From positions 1 through 44,928 of the forward strand of contig DASPKX010000093.1 of the NCBI GenBank assembly GCA_035627835.1: DNA of 44,928 bases. The letters are read 5' to 3'. Under the pieces are notes generated by a model. The model searched no databases. It saw nothing but the letters and a program-made list of their open reading frames with translations, and was not told where the DNA came from. The position numbers were made by a program, and so were the translations under genes. Origin of the DNA: DASPKX01 sp035627835. Lineage in GTDB: Bacteria > Verrucomicrobiota > Verrucomicrobiia > Limisphaerales > SXQI01. Below are positions 16,715-24,922 of this stretch, in pieces. Within the stretch, counting starts at the first letter, position 1, and each line of letters starts with the position of its first letter.

Positions 16715-17014
16715 ATGCGGCTTGCAGATGCTCAGGTGATTGGCGCGGAACTCGCCCTCAAATGGGAAGATGGCTCCGAGAGCTTCATCCCTCTTGAGGC
16801 GCTGCGCAGACACTGCCCCTGCGCCGGTTGCAATGGCGAGGGCGACATCATGGGCAACGTCAGCAAGCCTGCTGCGCAAAAACTCACGCCCAGGTCGTTT
16901 GAGATCACACGAATTGGGATGGTTGGCGGCTACGGCCTGCAACCGCTCTGGGGAGATGGCCACAACACCGGCATTTACTCCTACCAATACCTTCAAAGCT
17001 TCAAGCCTAGTTAA
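16715..17014 (+). CDS. DUF971 domain protein (gamma-butyrobetaine hydroxylase-like N-terminal domain)
   Basis: This 99-residue single-domain protein begins MRLADAQVIGAELALKWEDGSESFIPLEALRRHCPCAGC. The 'W.DG....iPl..LR..CpCa.C' pattern is the hallmark of DUF971, also found as the N-terminal domain of gamma-butyrobetaine hydroxylase and in Fe-S cluster carrier fusions. The downstream GMVGGYGLQPLWGDGHNTGIYSYQYL block is also typical. Upstream in-frame GTG codons exist, but the family starts at this ATG. Cys residues in CPCAGC suggest metal or Fe-S binding. The function of standalone members is not settled. Confidence 0.88.
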   Translation: MRLADAQVIGAELALKWEDGSESFIPLEALRRHCPCAGCNGEGDIMGNVSKPAAQKLTPRSFEITRIGMVGGYGLQPLWGDGHNTGIYSYQYLQSFKPS

Positions 17015-17065
17015 TCGCCCGAAAGTCCGTTCCCAATCACCGCCGAGTTTGGCATAGTCGTTTTG

Positions 17066-19912
17066 ATGCCAACACTCTTACGCACCTATGGGTTCTGCGC
17101 GGCCCTTTGCGTCTGGTGGGCATCTCTCCCCTGCTCCATCGCGGCCACTTCTCAGGAACAACTGGAATTCTTCGAAGCGCGTGTGCGGCCCTTGTTGGTT
17201 GCCAAGTGCTATGAATGTCATTCGCCTGAGAAAAAGGTGAAAGGCGGCCTGCGCCTGGACACCCGCGAAGGATGGGCCAAAGGCGGCGATTCAGGGCCTG
17301 CGATCCACCCGGGCAAACCTGAAGAGAGCTTGATAATAAAGGCGGTGAGTTGGGAAGACCCGGATCTTCAGATGCCGCCGAAGAACCAACTTAGCCAAGG
17401 TGAGATCGCCACCTTGAAAGAATGGATCAGCAGCGGCGCGATCGATCCCCGGCAAGGCGTTGGAATAACAGCGACTCAGCCGACCATGGAGCAGGGCCGA
17501 AATTTCTGGGCTTACCAGCTTCCGAAACGGACACCCCCGCCCGCGACTCGTGGAGCCGCAACGCCCATCGATAAATACATCCTGCCCAAACTTCAGGAAA
17601 GAGGCCTCGCGTTCAGCGTTCCAGCCCGAAAGGAGAGCTTAGCCAGGCGTCTGCACTTTGACCTTCTTGGGATGCCGCCGACGCGTGAACAATTGCATGC
17701 TTTTCTGCAGGACACATCGCCCGACGCAACGGCAAGGTTGATCGATCGTTTGCTCGAATCACCCCACTTCGGGGAGCGTTGGGCGCGGCACTGGTTTGAT
17801 GTCGTGCGCTTTGGCCAATCCGTCGGTTTGCGCGGGTTCGTCTATAAAGAAGCCTGGCGCTACCGCGATTACATGATCGAGAGCTTCAATGCTGACCGCC
17901 CAATTGATCAAATCATCCGAGAGCACATCGCCGGTGATTTGCTCGCAACGACTGACTTGAAGGAACAGCAACGCCGCCTCATCGCAACGACCTTCCTGGC
18001 GATGGGAAACAACAATCTGGAGGAGCAGGACAAGAAGCAGTTAGAGATGGATGTGGTCGATGACCAACTCGACACCATCGGCAAAGCTTTCCTTGGGCAG
18101 ACGCTCGGTTGCGCGCGCTGCCACGATCATAAGTTCGATCCCATTCCAACCAGGGACTACTACGCCATGGCAGCGGCTTTCCGGAACAGCGTGGCCCTGG
18201 AGCATGCGAACTTATCCACTTGGATCGAGCGGCCTCTCCCGCTTCCTGCTGAAGAGGAAGCTATACATCGTGACCACGAAGCGAAGTGCGCCAACTTGGA
18301 AACTTCCGTGAAAGCCCTGAAAGAAAAGATTCGCGCGGTCAGCACAAAGAGCGGAGCGGCTTTGGCGGACACGAAGGAAGTTCTGCCAACCAGCGCGCTT
18401 CCTGGGGTGGTCGTGGACAGCGCCCAAGCGAAGCAAGTCGGTGCGTGGAAGCACTCCGTTCATTCCGGCCGCTACATTGGGGATGGGTATCTGCATGACG
18501 AGAATTCGGGTAAAGGTGAAAAGACGCTGAGCTTCGTGCCGGAACTGAAAACCTCCGGGATCTATGAAGTGCGATTTGCTTACAGTTATGCGGATAGCCG
18601 CGCCAGCAACGCATTGATCACGATTTCCCATGCACATGGCGAATCAACAGTCCGTCTCGATTTGCGGGAGCCACCCGTTATCGACGGCCGCTTCGTCTCT
18701 CTCGGAAAGTTTGAATTCGAAAACAACGGCTTTGCCAATGTGCTCGTCTCGAACGAAGGCACTCGCGGATTCGTCACTGCGGACGCAGTTCAATTTCTGC
18801 CCGTCACCTCAACAGCCATCACCAATGCCGTCGCCGCCAGCAACGATGCTTTAACTCAGGAATTGGTAGCGCTTACCCAACAGCTCACTGCCAGCGAAAA
18901 GGAACTGAAAGCCTTAAAAGACTCCGGCCCAAGAAGGCCAATGGCGATGTCAGTGAAAGAGTCTGGCAACGGCGCTGATTGCCCCGTGCATATTCGCGGC
19001 AGCGTTCACAACCTCGGTCATGCCGCGCCCCGAGGCGTGCTCACTGTGGCGTTGCACGGCGACCAGCCTGCGTTCGCAGCAAATGAAAGCGGGCGCAGAG
19101 AGATTGCTCATTGGATTGCTTCAACGAACAACCCGCTGACCGCCCGCGTTTACGTGAATCGCGTCTGGCTGTGGTTGATGGGGGAAGGGATTGTGCGAAC
19201 CCCGGATAACTTCAACAGCTCCGGCGATGCCCCAACCCATCCAGAGTTGCTCGATTACCTCGCCATCCGGTTCATGGAACAAGGTTGGTCAACGAAGGCC
19301 CTCGTGCGGGAGATCGTTTCGTCGGCAACCTATCAGCAGAGCAGCGCCAGCAGCGAGAAGGGGTCGCGCCTCGATCCCGAGAATCGTCTTTGGTGGAGAG
19401 CCAACCTCCGGCGGTTGGATGCAGAATCTCTGCGGGACGCGATGCTGTCCACCAGCGGGAAGCTCGATCTCACAACCTGTGGTCCAAACCATCCCCCGAA
19501 CCTGGCCGCTGATTACAATTTTCCTTTTAGCGACACCCGCCGCAGTGTCTATGCGCCGGCGTTTCGTAATGCGCAGCCTGCGGTTCTGGAGCATTTTGAT
19601 GCGCCGAACAGCGGGGCTGTTGTCGGCAAACGCCATGCAAGTTCATCCCCGACACAAGCCCTGTTCCTCATGAATAATCCCTGGGTTCTCGAGCAGGTGG
19701 ACGCCTTTGCAGCTCGCATCGCGACGTATCCGGGCAGCATGCGTCAAAAGCTAGACTATGCGTTTGAACTGGCGTTCAGCCGGAAACCAACTTCGGCCGA
19801 GTTGGCAGTGATGCAACCGGCTGTGGCGCTAACCTCCATTAATGATGCCGAGCCGTGGAAGGCCGTGGCGCATGCGTTAATTGCCTCCATTGACTTCAGA
19901 CACCTCGAATGA
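17066..19912 (+). CDS. PSD1-type secreted c-type cytochrome (PSCyt1-DUF1549-DUF1553)
   Basis: This 948-residue exported protein has a signal peptide ending near residue 27. Domains in order are: a planctomycete cytochrome C domain (PSCyt1) with the heme motif CYECH (Cys48, Cys51, His52), ending in the '.SGAI' pattern; DUF1549/PSCyt2 with WARHWFDVVRFGQS and a second CxxCH, CARCHDHKFDP (Cys349-His353); a golvesin/Xly-like beta domain (about 445-582); a short coiled segment; and DUF1553/PSD1 (about 630-940) with the expected NRVW and PTQALFLMNN motifs. Such proteins are abundant in Planctomycetes and Verrucomicrobia and are usually paired with DUF1501, as here. ATG 17066 follows a TTG; the ATG is preferred. 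A periplasmic or surface electron-transfer or polymer-degradation role is likely. Confidence 0.95.
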   Translation: MPTLLRTYGFCAALCVWWASLPCSIAATSQEQLEFFEARVRPLLVAKCYECHSPEKKVKGGLRLDTREGWAKGGDSGPAIHPGKPEESLIIKAVSWEDPDLQMPPKNQLSQGEIATLKEWISSGAIDPRQGVGITATQPTMEQGRNFWAYQLPKRTPPPATRGAATPIDKYILPKLQERGLAFSVPARKESLARRLHFDLLGMPPTREQLHAFLQDTSPDATARLIDRLLESPHFGERWARHWFDVVRFGQSVGLRGFVYKEAWRYRDYMIESFNADRPIDQIIREHIAGDLLATTDLKEQQRRLIATTFLAMGNNNLEEQDKKQLEMDVVDDQLDTIGKAFLGQTLGCARCHDHKFDPIPTRDYYAMAAAFRNSVALEHANLSTWIERPLPLPAEEEAIHRDHEAKCANLETSVKALKEKIRAVSTKSGAALADTKEVLPTSALPGVVVDSAQAKQVGAWKHSVHSGRYIGDGYLHDENSGKGEKTLSFVPELKTSGIYEVRFAYSYADSRASNALITISHAHGESTVRLDLREPPVIDGRFVSLGKFEFENNGFANVLVSNEGTRGFVTADAVQFLPVTSTAITNAVAASNDALTQELVALTQQLTASEKELKALKDSGPRRPMAMSVKESGNGADCPVHIRGSVHNLGHAAPRGVLTVALHGDQPAFAANESGRREIAHWIASTNNPLTARVYVNRVWLWLMGEGIVRTPDNFNSSGDAPTHPELLDYLAIRFMEQGWSTKALVREIVSSATYQQSSASSEKGSRLDPENRLWWRANLRRLDAESLRDAMLSTSGKLDLTTCGPNHPPNLAADYNFPFSDTRRSVYAPAFRNAQPAVLEHFDAPNSGAVVGKRHASSSPTQALFLMNNPWVLEQVDAFAARIATYPGSMRQKLDYAFELAFSRKPTSAELAVMQPAVALTSINDAEPWKAVAHALIASIDFRHLE

Positions 19913-21336
19913 GCATGAGCCTGTCACCTTTCCAATTCCCAATCTCACGACGCGCCGCCCTGAGCGCGATTGCCTGCGGGTTCGGACAGCTCGCTCTATC
20001 AGCGCTCGCCAGCGCGCCGGTCGTGGTGAGTCCCTCCTCAGCTCGCGTCCCTCATCTCGCGCCCAAAGTTAAACGCGTCATTTTCCTCTTCATGCAAGGT
20101 GGTCCGAGCCAGGTGGACACCTTTGATTACAAACCACGGATCAATCAGGACGACGGGAAGAAGATGCCGTTCGATGATCCCAGGACGGTCGCCAACACAG
20201 GCGCGCGCGGAACGGATCAACGTGTCATGGGCTCGCCTTGGAAATTCAAGCAACATGGAGCGTCCGGCCGCTGGGTCAGCGAACTCTTTCCTCACATGGC
20301 TCAGCATGTGGATGATCTCTGCTTTATCCATTCAATGCAGACCGAGGGCGTCGCGCATGGACCGGCGACGCTCTTCCTGCATTGCGGTTCAACGAACTTC
20401 GTCCGCCCTTCAATGGGCTCATGGATTTCGTATGGGCTCGGCTCCGCGAATGAAAACCTGCCTGCGTTCGTGACCCTCTGCCCTGCCCTTGGAAACGGAG
20501 GGCCTCGCAACTACGGCAACGCCTTCCTCCCAACGGCGCATCAAGGCCTGGCCATTGGCCGAGCTGAACAAAGCGTCAAAACCATCGGTATCCGCGACTT
20601 GGCCAAGGGCGGTCCAGCCGCTCATGAACGCCTCGACCTGCTGCAGCGGCTCAACGCGGAGCAAGTAAAAGCCCGCCCTGGCGCAGCCGAGTTGGAAGCG
20701 GTTATCAGCAACTACGAACTGGCCTGGCGCATGCAAATGAATGCTCCCAGCGTTCTGGATCTCACCCAGGAATCAGCGGCGACTCTGGCCATGTATGGCA
20801 TTGGCGAGGAGCCTACGGATGATTACGGGCGGCAATGCTTGATGGCTCGAAGGCTTTGCGAAGCTGGCGTTCGGTTCGTGCAGGTGACCTACGGAGATAA
20901 CACCGCCAACCCGCGCTGGGATCAGCACTCAAATTTGCCCAAGCACGCGGACCACGCGCGCGCGGTCGATAAGCCAATCGCCGGCCTGCTTGCCGACTTG
21001 AAACAACGTGGCCTGCTGGAAGACACGCTGATCTGGTGGGGATCAGAATTTGGCCGAACACCGTACGCGGAACGGAACGGGACGGGCCGTGATCATAACC
21101 CGCTTGGATTCACCGTTTGGCTGGCAGGAGCCGGGGTGAAGCATGGGCTTGCCTACGGCGAGACAGATGAATTCGGACAGCGCGCCGTCGTGAACAAGGT
21201 TCATATGCACGACCTGCATGCGACAATTCTGCACCTGCTCGGCTTGGACCATGAGAAGCTGACCTTCCGGCATGATGGCCGCGACTATCGTCTGACCGAT
21301 GTTCACGGGCATGTTGTTACGGACATTCTTGCCTAA
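19909..21336 (+). CDS. DUF1501 (Tat-exported, alkaline-phosphatase/sulfatase-fold) protein
   Basis: This is a 475-residue protein. The N-terminus has an SRRAAL twin-arginine motif (Arg14-Arg15) and a hydrophobic stretch, so export folded through the Tat pathway is expected. Diagnostic DUF1501 motifs are LFMQGGPSQVDTFDYKP, SMQTEGVAHGPAT, WDQHSN, WWGSEFGRTPYAERNGTGRDHNP and HMHDLHATILHLLGLDHEKLTFRHDGRDYRLTDVHG. The fold is related to sulfatases and phosphatases, with metal ligands in those motifs. The ATG overlaps the stop of the cytochrome gene by four bases (19909-19912), so expression of the pair is coupled. The pair is one of the commonest modules in these phyla; the reaction is unknown. 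Confidence 0.95.
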   Translation: MSMSLSPFQFPISRRAALSAIACGFGQLALSALASAPVVVSPSSARVPHLAPKVKRVIFLFMQGGPSQVDTFDYKPRINQDDGKKMPFDDPRTVANTGARGTDQRVMGSPWKFKQHGASGRWVSELFPHMAQHVDDLCFIHSMQTEGVAHGPATLFLHCGSTNFVRPSMGSWISYGLGSANENLPAFVTLCPALGNGGPRNYGNAFLPTAHQGLAIGRAEQSVKTIGIRDLAKGGPAAHERLDLLQRLNAEQVKARPGAAELEAVISNYELAWRMQMNAPSVLDLTQESAATLAMYGIGEEPTDDYGRQCLMARRLCEAGVRFVQVTYGDNTANPRWDQHSNLPKHADHARAVDKPIAGLLADLKQRGLLEDTLIWWGSEFGRTPYAERNGTGRDHNPLGFTVWLAGAGVKHGLAYGETDEFGQRAVVNKVHMHDLHATILHLLGLDHEKLTFRHDGRDYRLTDVHGHVVTDILA

Positions 21337-21403
21337 AAGCCGGTAGTGTCAGATTTCGCGGTTGCAGGGACGAACGGACACGGCATCATTTCGGTGATTG
21401 TTG

Positions 21404-21739
21404 ATGATGGCGGATAATTTTAAGAAGGCAGTCTGCACGCACTACGGCTGCTCCGATGAGCAGTACGAGGAACGCCTTTTCTGGAAGGCTCTCTATTGGC
21501 ACGCGAAGCTCCCTGCCCGGCTCTTTTGGGGCAAGCGGGACTCCTTCTTCAAAGAGGATCTCGAGCTTTTGCGCGAGCTGGCCCCCGTCACCGACAACGA
21601 AGTTTTCCGCGCGGAATTGAACCGTTATCACGGGCGCAATCGCCGCCGCCACGGGCCTTGGATCCGGCAGGCTTTTGGCATTCGGGTTTCCGGTCGAAAA
21701 CTGCTGAAGATTAAGAACGACCTGGGACTCTTCGCATAG
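21404..21739 (+). CDS. conserved hypothetical small basic protein
   Basis: This 111-residue cytoplasmic-type protein is rich in aromatic and basic residues. The visible features are HYGCSDEQYEERLFWKALYWHAKLPARLFW, FFKEDLELLRELAPVTD and HGPWIRQAFGIRVSGRKLLKIKNDLG. I recall similar short proteins from verrucomicrobial genomes but cannot give a family name. ATG 21404 or 21407 is preferred over the two upstream TTG codons. It lies between the DUF1501 gene (67 bp away) and the DUF1080 gene (46 bp away), all on the plus strand. Function unknown. Confidence 0.65.
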   Translation: MMADNFKKAVCTHYGCSDEQYEERLFWKALYWHAKLPARLFWGKRDSFFKEDLELLRELAPVTDNEVFRAELNRYHGRNRRRHGPWIRQAFGIRVSGRKLLKIKNDLGLFA

Positions 21740-21785
21740 TCGGTTTGGCATTCACTTTCGGGAGCGGTGCTGCTAGCCTCCCCGC

Positions 21786-22412
21786 ATGCACCACCTTCTT
21801 CGGCTCGTTGCGCTCTGCGCGTTGACCATTGCTGCTGCGGCGGCTGAACCTGCTTTCAAGCCTATCTTCGACGGCAAAACTTTTGCCGGATGGGAAGGAG
21901 ACACCAACAAATCATTCCGCATCAAAGATGGCGTGATCATCGGCGGAACAATGAAGGAGAAGATTCCGCAGAACGAGTTTCTCTGCACCACTCGGAATTA
22001 CACAAACTTCGTGCTGCGCCTTAAATTCAAGCTATTGGGCGAAGGCGCCAATGCGGGCGTTCAGTTCCGCACCAAACGTATTCCCAATCACCATGAAGTC
22101 AGCGGTTACCAGGCAGACATGGGGGATCCCGAATGGTGGGGTTGCCTCTACGATGAGTCCCGCCGCAACAAGGTGCTCGCGAAATCTGACATGAAGGAAG
22201 TCGCAAAGGTTCTGAAGCGCAACGATTGGAATGAGTATGTCATCCGCGCTGAAGGCAACCGCATCCGCCAATACATTAACGGGTTGCAGACTATCGACTA
22301 CACCGAGGAAGATCCGAATATCGAGAAGTCGGGCGTGATCGCCGTTCAAATCCACTCCGGCCCTCCGAGTGAAGCCTGGTACAAGGATATTGAGATCCAG
22401 GAACTGCCTTGA
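21786..22412 (+). CDS. DUF1080 (3-keto-disaccharide hydrolase/LamG-like) secreted protein
   Basis: This 208-residue protein has a Sec signal peptide with a hydrophobic Ala-rich core ending near residue 20. The mature part opens with PIFDGKTFAGWEGD, the signature start of DUF1080, and continues with SFRIKDGVIIGGTMK, NFVLRLKFKLLGEGANAGVQFRTK, ISGxQADMGDPEWWG-like residues, and the ending VIAVQIHSGPPSEAWYKDIEIQEL. These domains have a concanavalin/LamG-like beta sandwich fold and are linked to 3-keto-glycoside hydrolysis in some members. The stop is one base from the stop of the convergent transporter gene. Confidence 0.93.
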   Translation: MHHLLRLVALCALTIAAAAAEPAFKPIFDGKTFAGWEGDTNKSFRIKDGVIIGGTMKEKIPQNEFLCTTRNYTNFVLRLKFKLLGEGANAGVQFRTKRIPNHHEVSGYQADMGDPEWWGCLYDESRRNKVLAKSDMKEVAKVLKRNDWNEYVIRAEGNRIRQYINGLQTIDYTEEDPNIEKSGVIAVQIHSGPPSEAWYKDIEIQELP

Positions 22413-22413
22413 G

Positions 22414-22839
22414 CTAGGGCTGGGTGGCTGCTGAAGGCGTTTCTGTTTTCGGCGGATGCTTCAATTGCTCGCTCCAACTAATCAGCGCCGCCCCTCCAAC
22501 AATGAGCAGCACGCCGGCCCAGCGCAGGGGCGACACCTGTTCGTGCAAAAACATCCGCGCAGCCAATGTGGTGAGGAAGTAGCCTAGCGAGGTGAGCGGC
22601 CAAATAAAGCTCACATCACCCTTCGACATCAGAATCAGGAGGCCTGAGAAGAAAAGGGCTTCAAAGAAGACGCCAACAAGGACGTTCGGATTGGTCGCGC
22701 CTTTAACGACCAGCCGCATGACGCTGGCGACGTTGATTTGATCCGGTTGGCCGATTTGCTTTAGGCCCTTGCTCAGGAAGACCACTCCGATCGCTTCAAA
22801 GATCAAAGCGACCACCAGGATTATAATCAGGCGCACCAT
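22414..22839 (-). CDS. half-size EamA/DMT membrane transporter
   Basis: This 141-residue protein has four hydrophobic segments, equal to one half of a ten-helix DMT protein and similar in size to ArnE/ArnF-like or small multidrug resistance-like transporters. Visible motifs are EAIGVVFLSKGLKQIG near the start, FIWPLTSLGYFLTTLAARMFLHEQVSPLRWAGVLLIVGGA, and a short polar tail. Members of this class probably act as dimers and some flip lipid-linked sugars. It is the last gene of the kinase-regulator-hpnD-hpnK operon, starting 6 bp after hpnK. A role in moving a hopanoid-related or glycolipid intermediate is an inference. Confidence 0.75.
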   Translation of the reverse strand: MVRLIIILVVALIFEAIGVVFLSKGLKQIGQPDQINVASVMRLVVKGATNPNVLVGVFFEALFFSGLLILMSKGDVSFIWPLTSLGYFLTTLAARMFLHEQVSPLRWAGVLLIVGGAALISWSEQLKHPPKTETPSAATQP

Positions 22840-22845
22840 GCAGCG

Positions 22846-23679
22846 TTAGAGATCGGAGTAGCGGATCAGTTGTATGCGCCGGGAAGCAACGATTTCCCGC
22901 ACAGCGCTGCTGACCAGCCCATCGAATTCGTGCTTAAATTCATCAAGTGACGGATGGGAGTAAAGCTCGTAGTTCCCTGGACCGATGTCGCGAAGTAAGG
23001 AGTTGATAAACGGCGCATCCACTTTTGCATTCTGGAGGAGGCCGTAAACTTTATCTGTGTAACGGATTTGTTGCTGGTCCAGGAAGTGTTTTGCGCGCCG
23101 GCTGAGAAGATCAAAGATTAACGCGTGGCTGACGCGGTAGGCCAGATTTCCCTTTGCCAGCCGGAGGTTTGGCCGCAGAGGGTCACGCGTGAGGCGCATT
23201 GCCTTCACATTGTATTCTTTCAACAACGGCCTGAGAGCATCCCAAACCGCTGGATGCAAGTGAAAGTGAAGATGGCCATTGACGTGATCGAGGTTCAGAC
23301 CGGTTTTGCGGAACAGCTCGAATTGCGCTCGCAACTCTTGGGCAATCTGCCGCCGAGCTTCACTGGAGGCCCAGTATTTGAACCCCGCTTGAACAGGGTC
23401 TTCGCTGAAGTTTCCTTGCGCGTCTGCCAAACCCGAAACTTCTGCCGCCGGCAACGCCGAGCGCCCACAAGCCAGCGTTATGTGCAACCCGACCCCAAGC
23501 CTTGGATTTTCTCGCGCCAATGAGACCGCTTCCGCGCAAGCTTCTCCGGTGACCATCAAGCTGGCAGTAGTGAGAATCCCGTCGCGATGCGCTGTGATGA
23601 CTGCCTGGTTAATCGAGGAGGAGCGCCCGAAGTCATCCGCGTTAACGATCAGGCGAATCGGGTGGCTAGTTGCACCCAT
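22846..23679 (-). CDS. hpnK: HpnK (ChbG/YdjC-like deacetylase fold, hopanoid-associated)
   Basis: This 277-residue protein opens with LIVNADDFGRSSSINQAV, the metal-binding Asp signature of the ChbG/HpnK family, followed by LGVGLHITL and LDHVNGHLHFHLHP with the histidine ligands. The C-terminal part has ELYSHPSLDEF. HpnK is encoded in many hopanoid gene clusters and is thought to act on the polar sugar-like side chain or a glycosylated intermediate; its exact reaction is not proven. The start overlaps the 3' end of hpnD by 14 bp, so translation is probably coupled. Sixteen of the first twenty residues fit the family start, supporting the ATG at 23677-23679. Confidence 0.88.
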   Translation of the reverse strand: MGATSHPIRLIVNADDFGRSSSINQAVITAHRDGILTTASLMVTGEACAEAVSLARENPRLGVGLHITLACGRSALPAAEVSGLADAQGNFSEDPVQAGFKYWASSEARRQIAQELRAQFELFRKTGLNLDHVNGHLHFHLHPAVWDALRPLLKEYNVKAMRLTRDPLRPNLRLAKGNLAYRVSHALIFDLLSRRAKHFLDQQQIRYTDKVYGLLQNAKVDAPFINSLLRDIGPGNYELYSHPSLDEFKHEFDGLVSSAVREIVASRRIQLIRYSDL

Positions 23680-24547
23680 AATTCGGGACCATCGCGCCGC
23701 GCCACATCCGCAACCACGTCCGGCCGATTAGAAACAGCTTTTGAGGCTTGGTTAGGCGAGTTTTCTGATCGTCGAAGACGTTGAACCGTTTCGATTCCAA
23801 TTTGCGCAGCAAACCCCAGTAAACAGATCCCATCAGCTCAGCGCTCGCCATCGCTTTACGATCTTCGGCCGGGAGCAAGCGTGTTGCAGCCTGGTAGTGC
23901 TCTCTTGCCCGCGCGGCCACACTGGTGGCGAGCTGCACGTAGCGCTCCGAATATTTGCCCGCCAGAATTTCGTCTTGCGTCACCCCATGCGCCCTTAGCT
24001 CTTCGCGAGGTAGATAAACGCGGCCCCGCTCCGCGTCATTCGCAACGTCGCGCAAAATGTTCGTCAGCTGCAGGGCTTTGCCCAGGTGGATCGCGTACTC
24101 TTTGCAGGCCGGATTTTTGTACCCAAAGATTTCGATGCTGAGCAGGCCGACCACGGACGCCACGTGATAGCAGTAGCGCTCTAGTTCCTGCCACGTCTCG
24201 TAATGTTTGATGTCCAGGTCCATCTCCACGCCCTGGATCAGCTCGTCGAACAGCTGGAATGGAAGCTTGTATTGTTTAATAACTGGGACCAGTTCCTTGT
24301 TGACTGCAAACGTCGGGGAGCCGCCAGAGTAAACGGTTTGCAGATCTGCCCGCCAATGCTGCAAGGCCTGCGCGCGATCGGAAACGCTGCGCGTTTCGTC
24401 GTCAGCCACGTCATCGATCTCGCGGCAAAAGGCGTAAAGGACGCACATGGCGTCACGCTTCGGTTTCGGCAGCAGAATGAAGGCGAGCGCGAGATTGCTC
24501 GCGCTTTTGCGTGTAATCTCCGCGCTTGCTGCCGTGGTCTCCTGCAT
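23666..24547 (-). CDS. hpnD: presqualene/phytoene synthase-type enzyme, HpnD-like
   Basis: This is a 293-residue squalene/phytoene synthase family enzyme, which joins two prenyl diphosphates head to head. The Asp-rich motifs are CREIDDVADDE (first) and LTNILRDVANDAERGRVYLPREEL (second). HpnD is the presqualene diphosphate synthase of the HpnCDE route to squalene for hopanoids. The neighbour hpnK supports HpnD over a carotenoid CrtB assignment, but sequence alone does not fully exclude phytoene synthase. It starts 11 bp after the small upstream gene. hpnC and hpnE are not in the window. Confidence 0.82.
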   Translation of the reverse strand: MQETTAASAEITRKSASNLALAFILLPKPKRDAMCVLYAFCREIDDVADDETRSVSDRAQALQHWRADLQTVYSGGSPTFAVNKELVPVIKQYKLPFQLFDELIQGVEMDLDIKHYETWQELERYCYHVASVVGLLSIEIFGYKNPACKEYAIHLGKALQLTNILRDVANDAERGRVYLPREELRAHGVTQDEILAGKYSERYVQLATSVAARAREHYQAATRLLPAEDRKAMASAELMGSVYWGLLRKLESKRFNVFDDQKTRLTKPQKLFLIGRTWLRMWRGAMVPNYGCN

Positions 24548-24558
24548 GTGGAGAACGC

Positions 24559-24921
24559 TTACAGGCCCTTGGGAATGGCTCCTTCAGGACGCTGAGGGGG
24601 CAAGCCGCCCGTTTCGGAGAGCGTTGGGTTCCGTTGGCGATGGTCGCGGCGGCGGCGGCGATTGCGTTTCTTAACGCGCAAGATTGTCTCGCCATCTTTC
24701 TCGATGATTTCCTGGCGGACACGCCCTTTGACACTCGGAGATTTCGGTTTTAGCGCAAATTTAATTCCGATTGCGATCAGAGCGCCCAGGACAAGCCCGG
24801 CGAGCAGGATAAGAAAAAGATCCGAGAAGAGCCAACCAGGGAGGCCGCCACCGCGGTTGACCGGGGTGACCGCAGGATCAAGCCCAGCGGCTAGCAAGGG
24901 TTTCAGCTGAAGTATGTTCAT
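24559..24921 (-). CDS. small membrane protein with basic C-terminal tail, unknown
   Basis: This 120-residue protein has one strong membrane helix at about residues 30-55 (LPGWLFSDLFLILLAGLVLGAL and beyond) after a short extracytoplasmic-type N-terminus. The cytoplasmic tail is very basic: it has an acidic patch, EIIEKDGETI, then RVKKRNRRRRRDHRQRN. The gene begins one base after the stop of the sigma-54 activator gene and ends 11 bp before hpnD, so it is embedded in that operon. I do not recognise a family. Possible roles are a membrane anchor or a small regulator of the neighbouring enzymes; both are guesses. Confidence 0.65.
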   Translation of the reverse strand: MNILQLKPLLAAGLDPAVTPVNRGGGLPGWLFSDLFLILLAGLVLGALIAIGIKFALKPKSPSVKGRVRQEIIEKDGETILRVKKRNRRRRRDHRQRNPTLSETGGLPPQRPEGAIPKGL

Positions 24922-24922
24922 C

